From contig ONAR01000014.1 of NCBI GenBank assembly GCA_900315835.1, forward strand, positions 1 to 64,000: a stretch of DNA of 64,000 nt, read 5' to 3'. The stretch's first letter is position 1, and each line of letters opens with the position of its first letter. Shown here piece after piece: positions 44,929 to 52,824 of this stretch. Source of the stretch: an uncultured Prevotella sp. (GTDB lineage Bacteria; Bacteroidota; Bacteroidia; Bacteroidales; Bacteroidaceae). The translations under genes and the position numbers were made by a program. The notes under the pieces were generated by a model that saw nothing but the letters and a program-made list of their open reading frames with translations, did not search any database and was not told the origin of the DNA.

Positions 44929-45951
44929 TTATCTCATCAGGAACGAGAAGCGATCTACGTTCTTCAGGGCAATGCCGGCACCCTTGGCCACGCTGTGCAG
45001 CGGGTCCTCAGCAATATGGAAGGGGATGTTGATCTTGTCCTGCAGACGCTTGTCAAGGCCACGCAGCAAGGCGCCACCGCCGGTGAGATAGATGCCGTTC
45101 TTCACGATGTCGGCATACAGCTCTGGCGGCGTAGCCTCGAGGGCTGACAGCACAGCGTTCTCAATCTTGGCCACGGTCTTGTCGAGGCAGTGGGCAATCT
45201 CCTGATAGCACACCGGCACCTCCATAGGCAGGGCCGTGATGCGGTTAGGTCCGTGGACGATATAGTCCTCGGGCGCCTCGTCGCCAAGGTCGGTCAGGGC
45301 CGAGCCCACGTGTATCTTGATGCGCTCAGCCATACGCTCCGACACCTTCACGTTGTGCTGACGGCTCATGTATTCCTGGATGTCGGCAGTGAGGTCGTCG
45401 CCGGCGATACGTATGGAGTTGTTGCTCACGATGCCACCGAGCGAGATGACAGCAATCTCGGTAGAGCCACCGCCGATGTCGACAATCATGTTGCCCTCGG
45501 GTGCTTCGACGTCGATGCCAATACCGATGGCAGCAGCCATAGGCTCAAAGATGAGGTAAACGTCGCGGCCGTCGGCATGCTCGGCAGAGTCGCGAACGGC
45601 ACGCAGCTCCACCTCGGTAGAGCCCGACGGCACACCGATGACCATGCGGAGCGACGGCGAGAACAGACGGCTGCCCGTATGCACCATCTTGATGAGGCCA
45701 CGCATCATCTGCTCGCAGGCCGTGAAGTCGGCGATCACACCATCGCGCAACGGACGGATGGTGCGGATGTTGTCGTGCGTCTTCTCATACATCATCTTTG
45801 CCTTCTCTCCCACGGCAATCATCTTGCCGGTGCGGCGGTCAAGCGCCACCACGGAAGGCTCGTCAACAACAATCTTATCATCACTGATAATGATGGTGTT
45901 GGCCGTACCCAGGTCCATGGCAATCTCCTGGATCATTGAAAACATTCCCAT
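44929..45951 (-). CDS. mreB: Rod-shape-determining protein MreB
   Basis: Bacterial actin homologue of 340 aa that forms membrane-bound filaments guiding cell-wall synthesis. Phosphate-1 motif AMDLGTANTIIISDD, phosphate-2 motif MIVDIGGGSTEIAVISLGG, the adenosine motif GIYLTGGGALLRGLD, and DEPSVVALDRRTGKMIAVG are all as expected. Cytoplasmic face of the inner membrane. It is second in the operon after the IMP cyclohydrolase gene with a 54-bp gap. The N-terminus MGMFSMIQEIAMDLG contains a later ATG, so the first residues are uncertain. Confidence 0.96.
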   Translation of the reverse strand: MGMFSMIQEIAMDLGTANTIIISDDKIVVDEPSVVALDRRTGKMIAVGEKAKMMYEKTHDNIRTIRPLRDGVIADFTACEQMMRGLIKMVHTGSRLFSPSLRMVIGVPSGSTEVELRAVRDSAEHADGRDVYLIFEPMAAAIGIGIDVEAPEGNMIVDIGGGSTEIAVISLGGIVSNNSIRIAGDDLTADIQEYMSRQHNVKVSERMAERIKIHVGSALTDLGDEAPEDYIVHGPNRITALPMEVPVCYQEIAHCLDKTVAKIENAVLSALEATPPELYADIVKNGIYLTGGGALLRGLDKRLQDKINIPFHIAEDPLHSVAKGAGIALKNVDRFSFLMR

Positions 45952-46005
45952 TGTAGAATAAAGTATTTAAGCTTAAATATAAGAATCTTACTCGATTACT
46001 ATTCG

Positions 46006-46602
46006 TTAGTGCTTCATAAACCACTCGTGGATGGCGGTGTCGTAGTGGCTGCTCACGGCGAAAGCACGCTCGGCAAGCATACGGCGGTCCTCCAGGTCGG
46101 TCTGTGCACCCTTCTGGTTGAGGATGGAGAGCAGCACGGGGTACTCGGCCTTACTCGGCACGATGACCACATCGTTGAAGTTCTTGGCTCCGGCGCGGAT
46201 GAGTGAGATGCCGCCGATGTCAATCTTCTCGATAATCTCCTGCTCTGAGGCACCGCTGGCCACGGTCTGCTCAAACGGATAGAGGTCGACGATCACCAGG
46301 TCGATGGCGGGAATGTCGTATTCCTTCATCTGCTCCTGGTCACCGGCATTGTCGCGGCGGGCAAGGATGCCGCCGAATATCTTGGGATGAAGGGTCTTGA
46401 CGCGGCCGCCGAGAATTGACGGGTATGTGGTCACATCCTCTACTTTCTGGCAGTCGTAGCCCAGTCCTTCAATAAACTTCTGCGTTCCACCTGTACTAAG
46501 GAATTTAACGCCTTCCTCATCAAGTTTCTTGAGAAGGTCATCGAGACCATCCTTGTGGAAAACGGATATTAAAGCCCTCTTGATTTGCTTTGTTTCAGCC
46601 AT
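46006..46602 (-). CDS. purH: IMP cyclohydrolase domain protein (PurH N-terminal part only)
   Basis: 198 aa from the ATG ending at 46602; the earlier ATG lies inside the promoter box. It corresponds to the MGS-like cyclohydrolase domain that forms the first part of bifunctional PurH: RALISVFHKDGLDDLLKKLDEEG, STGGTQKFIEGLG, ILGGRVKTLHPKIFGGILAR, and DLVIVDLYPFEQTV, ending SSHYDTAIHEWFMKH. It closes the purine ring from FAICAR to IMP. The AICAR transformylase domain (about 300 residues) is absent; the gene stops cleanly 54 bp before mreB with no remnant. The transformylase must be encoded elsewhere, or another enzyme does that step. Confidence 0.9.
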   Translation of the reverse strand: MAETKQIKRALISVFHKDGLDDLLKKLDEEGVKFLSTGGTQKFIEGLGYDCQKVEDVTTYPSILGGRVKTLHPKIFGGILARRDNAGDQEQMKEYDIPAIDLVIVDLYPFEQTVASGASEQEIIEKIDIGGISLIRAGAKNFNDVVIVPSKAEYPVLLSILNQKGAQTDLEDRRMLAERAFAVSSHYDTAIHEWFMKH

Positions 46603-46632
46603 AATATTAATATTGAACTTGATACTCTGCTG

Positions 46633-46640
46633 CAAAGTTA
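46633..46640 (-). promoter_or_regulatory. -7 box of the purH-mre operon
   Basis: TAACTTTG on the minus strand matches TAnnTTTG and lies 30 bp upstream of the chosen start, which supports that start over the ATG at 46635. Confidence 0.55.
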
Positions 46641-46735
46641 CTAATTTTTATGGAAGTGGCACGCCGTAAGCGCTTTTTTTCGATGCGGCAAACGTTAAAT
46701 TGTTTCAGATAAGGCGCATTTTAATGTAAATCAAG

Positions 46736-46743
46736 TAATTTTG
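46736..46743 (+). promoter_or_regulatory. -7 box upstream of the secreted-protein/M6 protease pair
   Basis: TAATTTTG matches TAnnTTTG, 27 bp before the ATG at 46771; an AAGGAG ribosome-binding site lies between them. Confidence 0.55.
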
Positions 46744-46770
46744 CAGGAAGACGAATAATAAGGAGAAACA

Positions 46771-47328
46771 ATGATGAAGAAAAGTCTGTTGATTGCCCTT
46801 TTGGCAATGCTTGTTTCGACGACGATGGTGCACGCCCAGCGTCGCATTATTGTGTTTGATCCTGAAATCAACGAACCTGCCCGCGCGGTCACTGTTTGGG
46901 CCGACCACCACAAGGCCGACACCACCAACATTCTCGGGCAAGTGACCATTCCCGCCCAGTTTGATACGCTCTACGTCAGCAAGTCGGGCTACGTGGCCCT
47001 GCGCATTCCCCGCGTCTACGTCGAGGACTCCATCCCACTGATACGCGACTACAACCACATTGGCGAGGTGGTGGTCTACGCCGAGCGGTCGACCAATCTC
47101 GACAATGCCGTCAGGCGATGGACCAAGGAGGAGCAGACCGAGGTGGAGCTGCGCAACCCCATCACCGGCATCGGCTTCAACATGAGCGACGTGTTCAGCC
47201 GCAAACAGCGGCGCGACCGCAAGCACGCCCGTCAGCTGGAAAAGATCTTCAAGCAGATGGACAACGACGACAGCCCCATCATCCAGAGCTATCGTAGGGC
47301 GCTGAGAAAGAAGAAAACAAATAGATGA
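46771..47328 (+). CDS. Secreted protein with CarboxypepD_reg-like fold, paralogue of 37518-38165
   Basis: Protein of 185 aa with a signal peptide (about 1-22, ending VHAQ). It contains a carboxypeptidase-regulatory-like beta-sandwich (EPARAVTVWADHHKADTTNI, then FDTLYVSKSGYVALRIP) and a basic block KQRRDRKHARQLEKIFKQMDN near the C-terminus. It shares this order with the protein at 37518-38165 but lacks its Q/P-rich tail. Preceded by a clear AAGGAG ribosome-binding site, rare in this phylum, and followed after 18 bp by the M6 protease gene, so the two are probably co-expressed. Function unknown. Confidence 0.75.
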   Translation: MMKKSLLIALLAMLVSTTMVHAQRRIIVFDPEINEPARAVTVWADHHKADTTNILGQVTIPAQFDTLYVSKSGYVALRIPRVYVEDSIPLIRDYNHIGEVVVYAERSTNLDNAVRRWTKEEQTEVELRNPITGIGFNMSDVFSRKQRRDRKHARQLEKIFKQMDNDDSPIIQSYRRALRKKKTNR

Positions 47329-47346
47329 AAACAACAGTAATACCGT

Positions 47347-49008
47347 ATGAATAAAAGAATTACCCTACTCTCCGTTGGCCTGATTCTGTTGGGAGCAACG
47401 GCTTTTGCGCAGCAGACGAAGCTGCCTAAGGTAGTCAACCGCTATGGTCAGACCGTTGACATGCCGGTGTTCGGCTCGCCAGAGGCCAACGACATCGTGC
47501 CGCGTCGCTGCGTCACCACAAGGAACACGGACGGCCAGACGGGCTCCACAAGAGCCATCTCTACCAAATCCAGCTACGTGCCGCACACGGGCAAGGTGAC
47601 CATCCCCGTCATCCTTGTCAACTTCAGCGACTGCAAGTTCACCGTCAACGAGCCACTGAAAGCCTTTGAGCAATTCTTCAACGGCACTGAGCAGGTCAAC
47701 TTAGGCAACGGCAACAACACCAACCATGGCTCCGTGGCCCAATATTTCAGTGAAGTGAGCGACAGCGCCTTCACGCCGACATTCAAGGTTCTCGGACCCG
47801 TGACGCTCAGCCACAACGTGCAATACTACGGCGGCAAAAACCCAAATGACGCCGACGACGAGAAAGACACGCAGCTGGCCACCGATGCCATTGCGGCCCT
47901 GCAGGCATCGACAGACGCCATCACCAACACGGCCCTTTATTCCAGCGACGGCAGCACCATCGACTGCGTCTATCTGGTGTATGCCGGACTGGGACAAAAC
48001 TACGGCGGTGCCGCCACCACCGTATGGGCCAAGACCTACAGCTACAACCAGAAACTGAAAGACAAGAATGTCAGGTGGGTAAGCATCGCCTCGGAGCTGT
48101 CTCCCTTTAAGACAATATTCAAGAACGACACGGTACAAAAGATTACCGGTATCGGCGTGACCGTCCACGAGTTCTCACACGCCCTGGGCCTGCCCGATTT
48201 CTATCCGACTGCTTCAAGCGCATATGTTGACAACCAGGAGATGGAATACTGGGATCTGATGGACGGCGGCGAGTATCAAGGCAAGGGCTACAGCCCCGCG
48301 CCCTATACGGCCTTTGAGCGCAATGAGATGGAATGGCCGGTAGACATCGAACAGCTCACTGAAAACCAGGAAGTCACCATGAGCGCCGCCACTGCCGAAG
48401 GAGGCGTGGCTTACCAGATAGTCAACCCCAACAACGAGAATGAGTATTTCTTGCTCGAGCTCATCCACAAGTCGGGCTGGAACGCGAAAGCTTACGGTGC
48501 AGGACTGCTGGCTTATCACGTCAACCGCCCAAGCACCACCATGACGATGCTCACACGCTACAACGATGTACCCGGCTTCCCCGGCATGGCCGTCATTCCG
48601 GCCGACAGCGCCTGTCTGTCTTCCTACATCGAAGCCAACGGCGACAATTATTTTTCATCGCTCAAAGGTGACCTCTTCCCCGGCACCAGTATTACGACGG
48701 AGCTGAGCGACAAAGCCCTGCGCCCCAATTTCTGCTGGTACAACACCGACTTCAATTGGTACAACGCTTCCAAAAATACGAAGCTGACGACCAACCGCGC
48801 CCTGACCAATATCGCTTATGACGATGCGACGGGTGTGCTGACGTTCAACTACATCAACGACGTGGCTGCTACGGGCATCCGCCAGCTCCGCCTTGACAGT
48901 GAGACCAGCAAGGCCATCTACACCCTCGACGGCCGCTATGCCGGCACCTCACTGCAGTCGCTGCCCCACGGCATCTATATCGTGGGCGGAAGGAAAGTCG
49001 TGAAATAA
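47347..49008 (+). CDS. M6-type secreted metalloprotease
   Basis: Secreted protease of 553 aa. Signal peptide about 1-21 (ending FAQ). The zinc motif is HEFSHALGLPDFY (H274, E275, H278 with a downstream Asp), as in M6 immune-inhibitor-A-like peptidases. The context VPVILVNFSDCKFT near residue 80 and YWDLMDGGEYQGKG after the zinc site are typical. The last 25 residues (TLDGRYAGTSLQSLPHGIYI, then VGGRKVVK) look like the short C-terminal sorting tail of type IX-secreted or surface proteins in Prevotella. Probable role: degrading host or dietary protein outside the cell. A C-rich repeat and hairpin follow. Confidence 0.85.
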   Translation: MNKRITLLSVGLILLGATAFAQQTKLPKVVNRYGQTVDMPVFGSPEANDIVPRRCVTTRNTDGQTGSTRAISTKSSYVPHTGKVTIPVILVNFSDCKFTVNEPLKAFEQFFNGTEQVNLGNGNNTNHGSVAQYFSEVSDSAFTPTFKVLGPVTLSHNVQYYGGKNPNDADDEKDTQLATDAIAALQASTDAITNTALYSSDGSTIDCVYLVYAGLGQNYGGAATTVWAKTYSYNQKLKDKNVRWVSIASELSPFKTIFKNDTVQKITGIGVTVHEFSHALGLPDFYPTASSAYVDNQEMEYWDLMDGGEYQGKGYSPAPYTAFERNEMEWPVDIEQLTENQEVTMSAATAEGGVAYQIVNPNNENEYFLLELIHKSGWNAKAYGAGLLAYHVNRPSTTMTMLTRYNDVPGFPGMAVIPADSACLSSYIEANGDNYFSSLKGDLFPGTSITTELSDKALRPNFCWYNTDFNWYNASKNTKLTTNRALTNIAYDDATGVLTFNYINDVAATGIRQLRLDSETSKAIYTLDGRYAGTSLQSLPHGIYIVGGRKVVK

Positions 49009-49032
49009 GCCACAGGCGAACAGCCTCACCGG

Positions 49033-49087
49033 CCTCACCCCCTGCCCCTCCCAGCCTCACCCCCTGCCCCTCCCCAAAGGGGAGGGG
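49033..49087 (+). repeat. C-rich direct repeat and 9-bp hairpin after the M6 protease
   Basis: A 20-base unit beginning CCTCACCCCCTG occurs at 49033 and 49055. The second copy ends in CCCCTCCCC-AAA-GGGGAGGGG (49067-49087), a perfect 9-bp stem with a 3-base loop, 59 bp past the protease stop. It could act as a terminator or as an intergenic repeat. Confidence 0.75.
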
Positions 49088-49130
49088 AGTAGAATGCTTA
49101 TACAACGGATTGGGGGTGGCGAGGTGATAG

Positions 49131-49233
49131 TGTAGTGGCCGGTCTTGTGCCGGCCACCGTCCGCAGTTCATACAAACGAGTCAGAACAATGTAATACCGG
49201 CAGATGGTGGCCGGCACAAGACCGGCCACTACA
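49131..49233. repeat. REP-like inverted repeat, copy 1
   Basis: A 28-bp arm (49131-49158, starting TGTAGTGGCCGG) and its exact complement (49206-49233) enclose 47 bp. Each arm is itself a small hairpin (TGGCCGG, 7-base loop, CCGGCCA). A nearly identical arrangement occurs at 56719-56873. No gene within. The rest of the 49009-49438 gap contains only the C-rich repeat and the rplS terminator. Confidence 0.9.
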
Positions 49234-49370
49234 CTGAAACCGATGAGCCTCAGATGGCTCTGCGTAAGAAATAAAATTCGGGGGTAGTGTAGTCATAGAC
49301 TTATCGGCGTAGACCATAACCACGGATTTGCTCGTTGTCATGAATGGCGACGCTCCCACAATGCCACGCA

Positions 49371-49411
49371 AAAACAAAAGAGCCACTCCCCGAGAAGAGG
49401 AATGGCTCTTT
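49371..49411 (-). terminator. Terminator of rplS
   Basis: On the minus strand AAAGAGCCATTCC and GGAGTGGCTCTTT form a 13-bp stem with one mismatch, followed by TTGTTTTTG. It lies 28 bp after the rplS stop, with the features of an intrinsic terminator. Confidence 0.8.
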
Positions 49412-49438
49412 ATTTCGTTGTAATCAACAGAAGATGGA

Positions 49439-49798
49439 TTACTCGCCAGAGACGACGCGCTTCTCCTGGATGCGTGCAGCCTTACCGGTGAGCTTACGCA
49501 GATAGTAAAGCTTAGCGCGACGCACCTTACCGCGCTTGTTGACCTCGATGTGGTCAATGGCAGGCGACTCTGCGGGGAAGATACGCTCTACACCCACGGT
49601 GCCCGACATCTTGCGGACAGTGAAACGCTTCTTCAGACCGTGACCGCTGATCTTGATGACAACGCCACGATAGAGCTGGATACGCTCTTTTGAACCCTCG
49701 ACGATTTTGTAAGCGACAGTGATGGTGTCACCTGCACGGAAGGCAGGGATGGTCTTGCCGGTTGCAAATGCTTCCTCAGCAACTTTAATTAAATCCAT
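49439..49798 (-). CDS. rplS: 50S ribosomal protein L19
   Basis: Ribosomal protein L19 of 119 aa, located at the subunit interface. Conserved segments: [51 protein letters not shown] and the basic [20 protein letters not shown]. It stands alone on the minus strand with its own promoter box (49888-49895) and a strong terminator. Cytoplasmic. Confidence 0.98.
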   Translation of the reverse strand: MDLIKVAEEAFATGKTIPAFRAGDTITVAYKIVEGSKERIQLYRGVVIKISGHGLKKRFTVRKMSGTVGVERIFPAESPAIDHIEVNKRGKVRRAKLYYLRKLTGKAARIQEKRVVSGE

Positions 49799-49887
49799 TG
49801 TTTGTAATGATTAATGTTGTTTGTCGTTCCCACCCAACATAGCCTGAGGACTCTTCCCTCAACCAGCGGTTAGGCCGAAAAGCGGTG

Positions 49888-49895
49888 CAAAGGTA
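49888..49895 (-). promoter_or_regulatory. -7 box upstream of rplS
   Basis: TACCTTTG on the minus strand matches TAnnTTTG, 90 bp before the rplS start, leaving a long leader that could hold regulation. Confidence 0.5.
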
Positions 49896-49951
49896 CTGAG
49901 TTTTAATGAAATGGGCATCACCTTGGACTGCTTTTCTTCGCTTTTTAACAT

Positions 49952-50788
49952 TTATCGGCTAAACCGGGCCTCGATACGACCGATGTAGATGGCGTTTTTG
50001 CCGTTTTGGTCGACCGGAACGGGTTTACCGTCGAGGTTGTTGGCATAGTGCAACTTGGTGAAATAGCTGTGGCTGTGACCGCCCAACACGAGGTCGATGC
50101 CACGGGTCTGACTGATCAGGTCCTCGTCGCAGACGCCCTCTTCCTCCCAACCGAGGTGGGAGACGAGAATGACGAACTGGCAGCCTTTGCGGTGAAGTTC
50201 ATCAACCACACGCTGGGCTGTCGACACAGGGTCGAGGTACTCGGTGGAGCGGTAGTTCTTGCGGTCGACGAGGCCGTCGAGCTGGGGGCTGAGACCAAAG
50301 ACGCCAATCTTGATGCCCTTCCGTTTGATAATGACGTAGGGTTTGACGATGCGGTCGAGGCCAAACTCGTTGAACTTGTAATTGGCGCAAACGATAGGAT
50401 AGTTGAGCCGACGGAAGACCCGCGCCATGTTCTCGAGGCCGAAGTCGAACTCATGGTTGCCGATGGTGCCGGCGTCGTAGTGCATCAGGTTCATCAGGCC
50501 GCTCTCCACGTCGCCCTTGAACAAGGTATAATAAGGTGATCCCTGACTGAAGTCGCCACTGTCGAAGAGCAGCAGGTCGGGGTCTTTCCGGCGCTCCTCC
50601 TTGAGCATGGCGATGCGGCGCAGGAAGCCGCCGCGCCCCGCCTGCAGGGTGTCGGCAAGGTGAGTGCTCTGGGGCATGATGCAACTGTGGGTGTCGTTGG
50701 TATGGAGAATGGTCAGCACTTTCTCGCTTTGCGCCACGACAGCGGCGCTCAACAGAAGACCAACCAACAGGATAGGAATTCTTTTCAT
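49952..50788 (-). CDS. 5'-Nucleotidase-type metallophosphatase (N-terminal half)
   Basis: Periplasmic metallophosphoesterase of 278 aa with a signal peptide (about 1-20). Metal motifs: ILHTNDTHSC (Asp, His), FDSGDFSQGSPY, TIGNHEFDFG, SHLGWEEEG and GGHSHSYF. It corresponds to the catalytic N-terminal domain of UshA-type 5'-nucleotidases. The substrate-binding C-terminal domain is a separate protein from the gene 15 bp upstream (50804-51595). Such division is seen in other Bacteroidales, so it is probably normal rather than a broken gene. It releases phosphate and nucleosides from nucleotides. Confidence 0.9.
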   Translation of the reverse strand: MKRIPILLVGLLLSAAVVAQSEKVLTILHTNDTHSCIMPQSTHLADTLQAGRGGFLRRIAMLKEERRKDPDLLLFDSGDFSQGSPYYTLFKGDVESGLMNLMHYDAGTIGNHEFDFGLENMARVFRRLNYPIVCANYKFNEFGLDRIVKPYVIIKRKGIKIGVFGLSPQLDGLVDRKNYRSTEYLDPVSTAQRVVDELHRKGCQFVILVSHLGWEEEGVCDEDLISQTRGIDLVLGGHSHSYFTKLHYANNLDGKPVPVDQNGKNAIYIGRIEARFSR

Positions 50789-50803
50789 GACTGTAAGCTC
50801 GGT

Positions 50804-51595
50804 TTATTGAATGGTGAAACGGCCCTCGACCTTGGCGTCGACGGTCTTGCCCTGCTGGGCGAAGTGGCGGAAATAGCCGACGATAACGTTGCGCACGTCG
50901 TATTTCTCGTCTTGTGGCGACACGATATCGGTCTTATCCTTGAATGCGGTAAGGCCGTCGTTGCCCTGCGCCAGATAGTCGAGCGTCACCACGCGGTAGC
51001 GCTTGGCGGGGTCAATGGACTGGCCGTTGAGCGTAGCCTTGATCAGTTTGCCGTCGCTGCCGGCCACGATGTTGACGCCATGACTGACGCCCTCGCCGCC
51101 ACGGGCCGCCATCTCGGCAAAGAGCTGCAGCACCTTGTCGCCGGTGAGCGTGAGGAAACAGATGTGGTTTTCGAAGGGTGCCACGTTGAGCACGTCGCCA
51201 TAGGTGATGTCGCCCTCGGGCAACGATGCACGGATGCCGCCCATGTTGTAGACAGCGAAGTCGGGATGTTCGTTGAATTCATCGCCCCCCCAGAGCAGGA
51301 TGTCTGACAGCAGATTGCTCAGCGTGCTCTCGGGCTTTCGGGCCGCCATGTCGCGCGCCGACTTACCGACGACGGGTTTCATGAGCGAGTCGACCGTATG
51401 CGCATAAGGCGCGATGAAGGCCGCAGCCTGGGCATCGGGATGGGCGTCGTAGCGCGCATCAATCAGCATGCGCGTGCCACTGATGCCCGTCAGATGATAG
51501 GAGGAGTGGCACGAGGCGAAAACAAACAGGCACGATGCAGCCGCCAAAGTGACGGGCTTGAGGCATCGTGACAAGTGATGGGGATTGGAAATCAT
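50804..51595 (-). CDS. 5'-Nucleotidase C-terminal domain lipoprotein
   Basis: Protein of 263 aa with a signal sequence and lipobox (FVFASCHSS, Cys about 29). The 5_nucleotid_C domain follows: ESTLSNLLSDILLW, FAVYNMGGIRASLPEGDITYGDVLNVAPFEN and the substrate-stacking region YRVVTLDYLAQGNDGLTAF. It should bind the nucleotide base and pair with the metallophosphatase encoded 15 bp downstream. It is membrane-anchored through lipid. A run of seven G occurs in the coding sequence near 51285-51291 (LLWGGDEF) and could allow slippage. It lies 30 bp after the porT-like gene. Confidence 0.88.
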   Translation of the reverse strand: MISNPHHLSRCLKPVTLAAASCLFVFASCHSSYHLTGISGTRMLIDARYDAHPDAQAAAFIAPYAHTVDSLMKPVVGKSARDMAARKPESTLSNLLSDILLWGGDEFNEHPDFAVYNMGGIRASLPEGDITYGDVLNVAPFENHICFLTLTGDKVLQLFAEMAARGGEGVSHGVNIVAGSDGKLIKATLNGQSIDPAKRYRVVTLDYLAQGNDGLTAFKDKTDIVSPQDEKYDVRNVIVGYFRHFAQQGKTVDAKVEGRFTIQ

Positions 51596-51625
51596 AGTCG
51601 ATAACGGATTATTTTGCTGCCGTGC

Positions 51626-52369
51626 TTACTCAAAAAAGAAGGTAAGCACGATCATCTTCGATCGGGATTTGTTGACCGACAAGGCGTAAGGCCGCATCGA
51701 TACATCACGCATGCGGTCGGCATGCTTGGTGTCGAGGCTGTTGGTGAGGCCATACATGAACTTCAACTCTGGCCGCAACTTGAAGAAAGGCAGGTAGAAA
51801 TCGCAGCCGAGGCCAGCCTCGAAGTAGCAGTCGTAGCGTTTGAGCTTGATGTAATCGTTGTCCTTGCCGGTGAGATTGACGATGGGGCTGAGACCCATCA
51901 TCATGTAGGGGCGGTGGTTGCCGTTGCGCTTCGACGCAAAGATAAGGTCAAACGATGAGCCGAAATACACGGTCTTCATCGACTGCTGGCGCGTGTTCGT
52001 AGCTTCTTCCGACTGCTCATTCCTATTGTGGAAACGGATGTGGCGGGTGCCGAAGTAGAGCGTCGGCGCCATGCGGAACTGGAAATGCTCGCTGAGCCGC
52101 AACTCACCCAGCACACCCACGTTGAAGCCATTGTCCCACCGGTCCTGGTCGGCGGTGATGTCGGTGGTCTGCTGCGTACCGTCTTCGAGGGTGACGACCT
52201 GCGGTCCGGCATTGACAAACTCCAAATCCTGCAGGTGGGTACCCACAAGAATACCGAAATGGAACGGTCGCAGGTCGGTGTAGGGGCGGTTCTGCACCAC
52301 ATCATCCTGCGCCACAGCCCCATGCCACAACGCAAACAGCATTACCAGAACTAACGCTAATCTTCTCAT
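51626..52369 (-). CDS. porT: PorT-like outer-membrane beta-barrel protein
   Basis: Outer-membrane protein of 247 aa with a signal peptide (about 1-20, ending AVAQ). The start RPYTDLRPFHFGILVGTHLQ, the central FGTRHIRF and the NHRPYMMMGLSPIVNLTG segment resemble PorT/SprT proteins of the type IX secretion and gliding system as I recall them. The C-terminus ends in MIVLTFFFE. In P. gingivalis PorT is needed for gingipain export. Here it heads a three-gene unit with the 5'-nucleotidase halves. Type IX secretion would fit the sorting-like tails in this window, but no other T9SS component is present. A generic porin-family protein is the alternative. Confidence 0.68.
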   Translation of the reverse strand: MRRLALVLVMLFALWHGAVAQDDVVQNRPYTDLRPFHFGILVGTHLQDLEFVNAGPQVVTLEDGTQQTTDITADQDRWDNGFNVGVLGELRLSEHFQFRMAPTLYFGTRHIRFHNRNEQSEEATNTRQQSMKTVYFGSSFDLIFASKRNGNHRPYMMMGLSPIVNLTGKDNDYIKLKRYDCYFEAGLGCDFYLPFFKLRPELKFMYGLTNSLDTKHADRMRDVSMRPYALSVNKSRSKMIVLTFFFE

Positions 52370-52483
52370 ATTTCAATAAACGGCCACCCGCCCGCTTTTA
52401 TTGTTTGCTGCGGCAAAAGGAAGGCAAAAAAGTTAATTATGAAAAAAACGCGGCAAAAGCGAAGTATCTTCCGCAGAATTTAT

Positions 52484-52491
52484 TAACTTTG
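52484..52491 (+). promoter_or_regulatory. -7 box upstream of the ferredoxin gene
   Basis: TAACTTTG matches TAnnTTTG and lies 42 bp before the ferredoxin ATG. Confidence 0.5.
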
Positions 52492-52533
52492 CAACGTACA
52501 AAACATTATTTACATCTTATATACATTAGCATT

Positions 52534-52704
52534 ATGGCATACGTAATTGGAAACGACTGTGTTGCATGTGGTACATGCATCGATGAGTGCCCCGTAGGCG
52601 CAATCTCTGAAGGCGAAATCTACCACATCAATCCCGATGAGTGCACAGAGTGCGGCACATGCGCCTCTGTTTGCCCCAATGAGGCTATCAGCCTCGCTGA
52701 GTAA
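52534..52704 (+). CDS. 2[4Fe-4S] ferredoxin
   Basis: Small electron carrier of 56 aa. Two CxxCxxC...CP motifs: C9, C12, C15 with C19, and C37, C40, C43 with C47 (ACGTCIDECP and CGTCASVCP), giving two [4Fe-4S] clusters of the clostridial type. The longer frame upstream reads through the promoter and is not used. Cytoplasmic; a likely partner of pyruvate:ferredoxin oxidoreductase or hydrogenase in an anaerobe. Single gene with its own -7 box and a strong intrinsic terminator 35 bp after the stop. Confidence 0.96.
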   Translation: MAYVIGNDCVACGTCIDECPVGAISEGEIYHINPDECTECGTCASVCPNEAISLAE

Positions 52705-52738
52705 TCGGCGATGCATCCTTTCGGGAAGCATAAACCTT

Positions 52739-52779
52739 AAAAGTCTTGCCTTGGTTATCCCTGTTGGCAAGACTTTTTT
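52739..52779 (+). terminator. Strong intrinsic terminator after the ferredoxin gene
   Basis: AAAAGTCTTGCC (52739-52750) pairs perfectly over 12 bp with GGCAAGACTTTT (52766-52777); the T-run continues to 52779. It separates the ferredoxin from the heme uptake cluster. Confidence 0.9.
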
Positions 52780-52824
52780 CGTTTGAGAAAACTGACATAT
52801 AATTATAACAAAAGAAAGATAAAG

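Noticed and set aside
51281..51291. Frameshift in the 5'-nucleotidase C-terminal gene at the 7-G run
   Set aside because: The frame is intact through the run and the protein is complete on both sides, so no break is present in this sequence.
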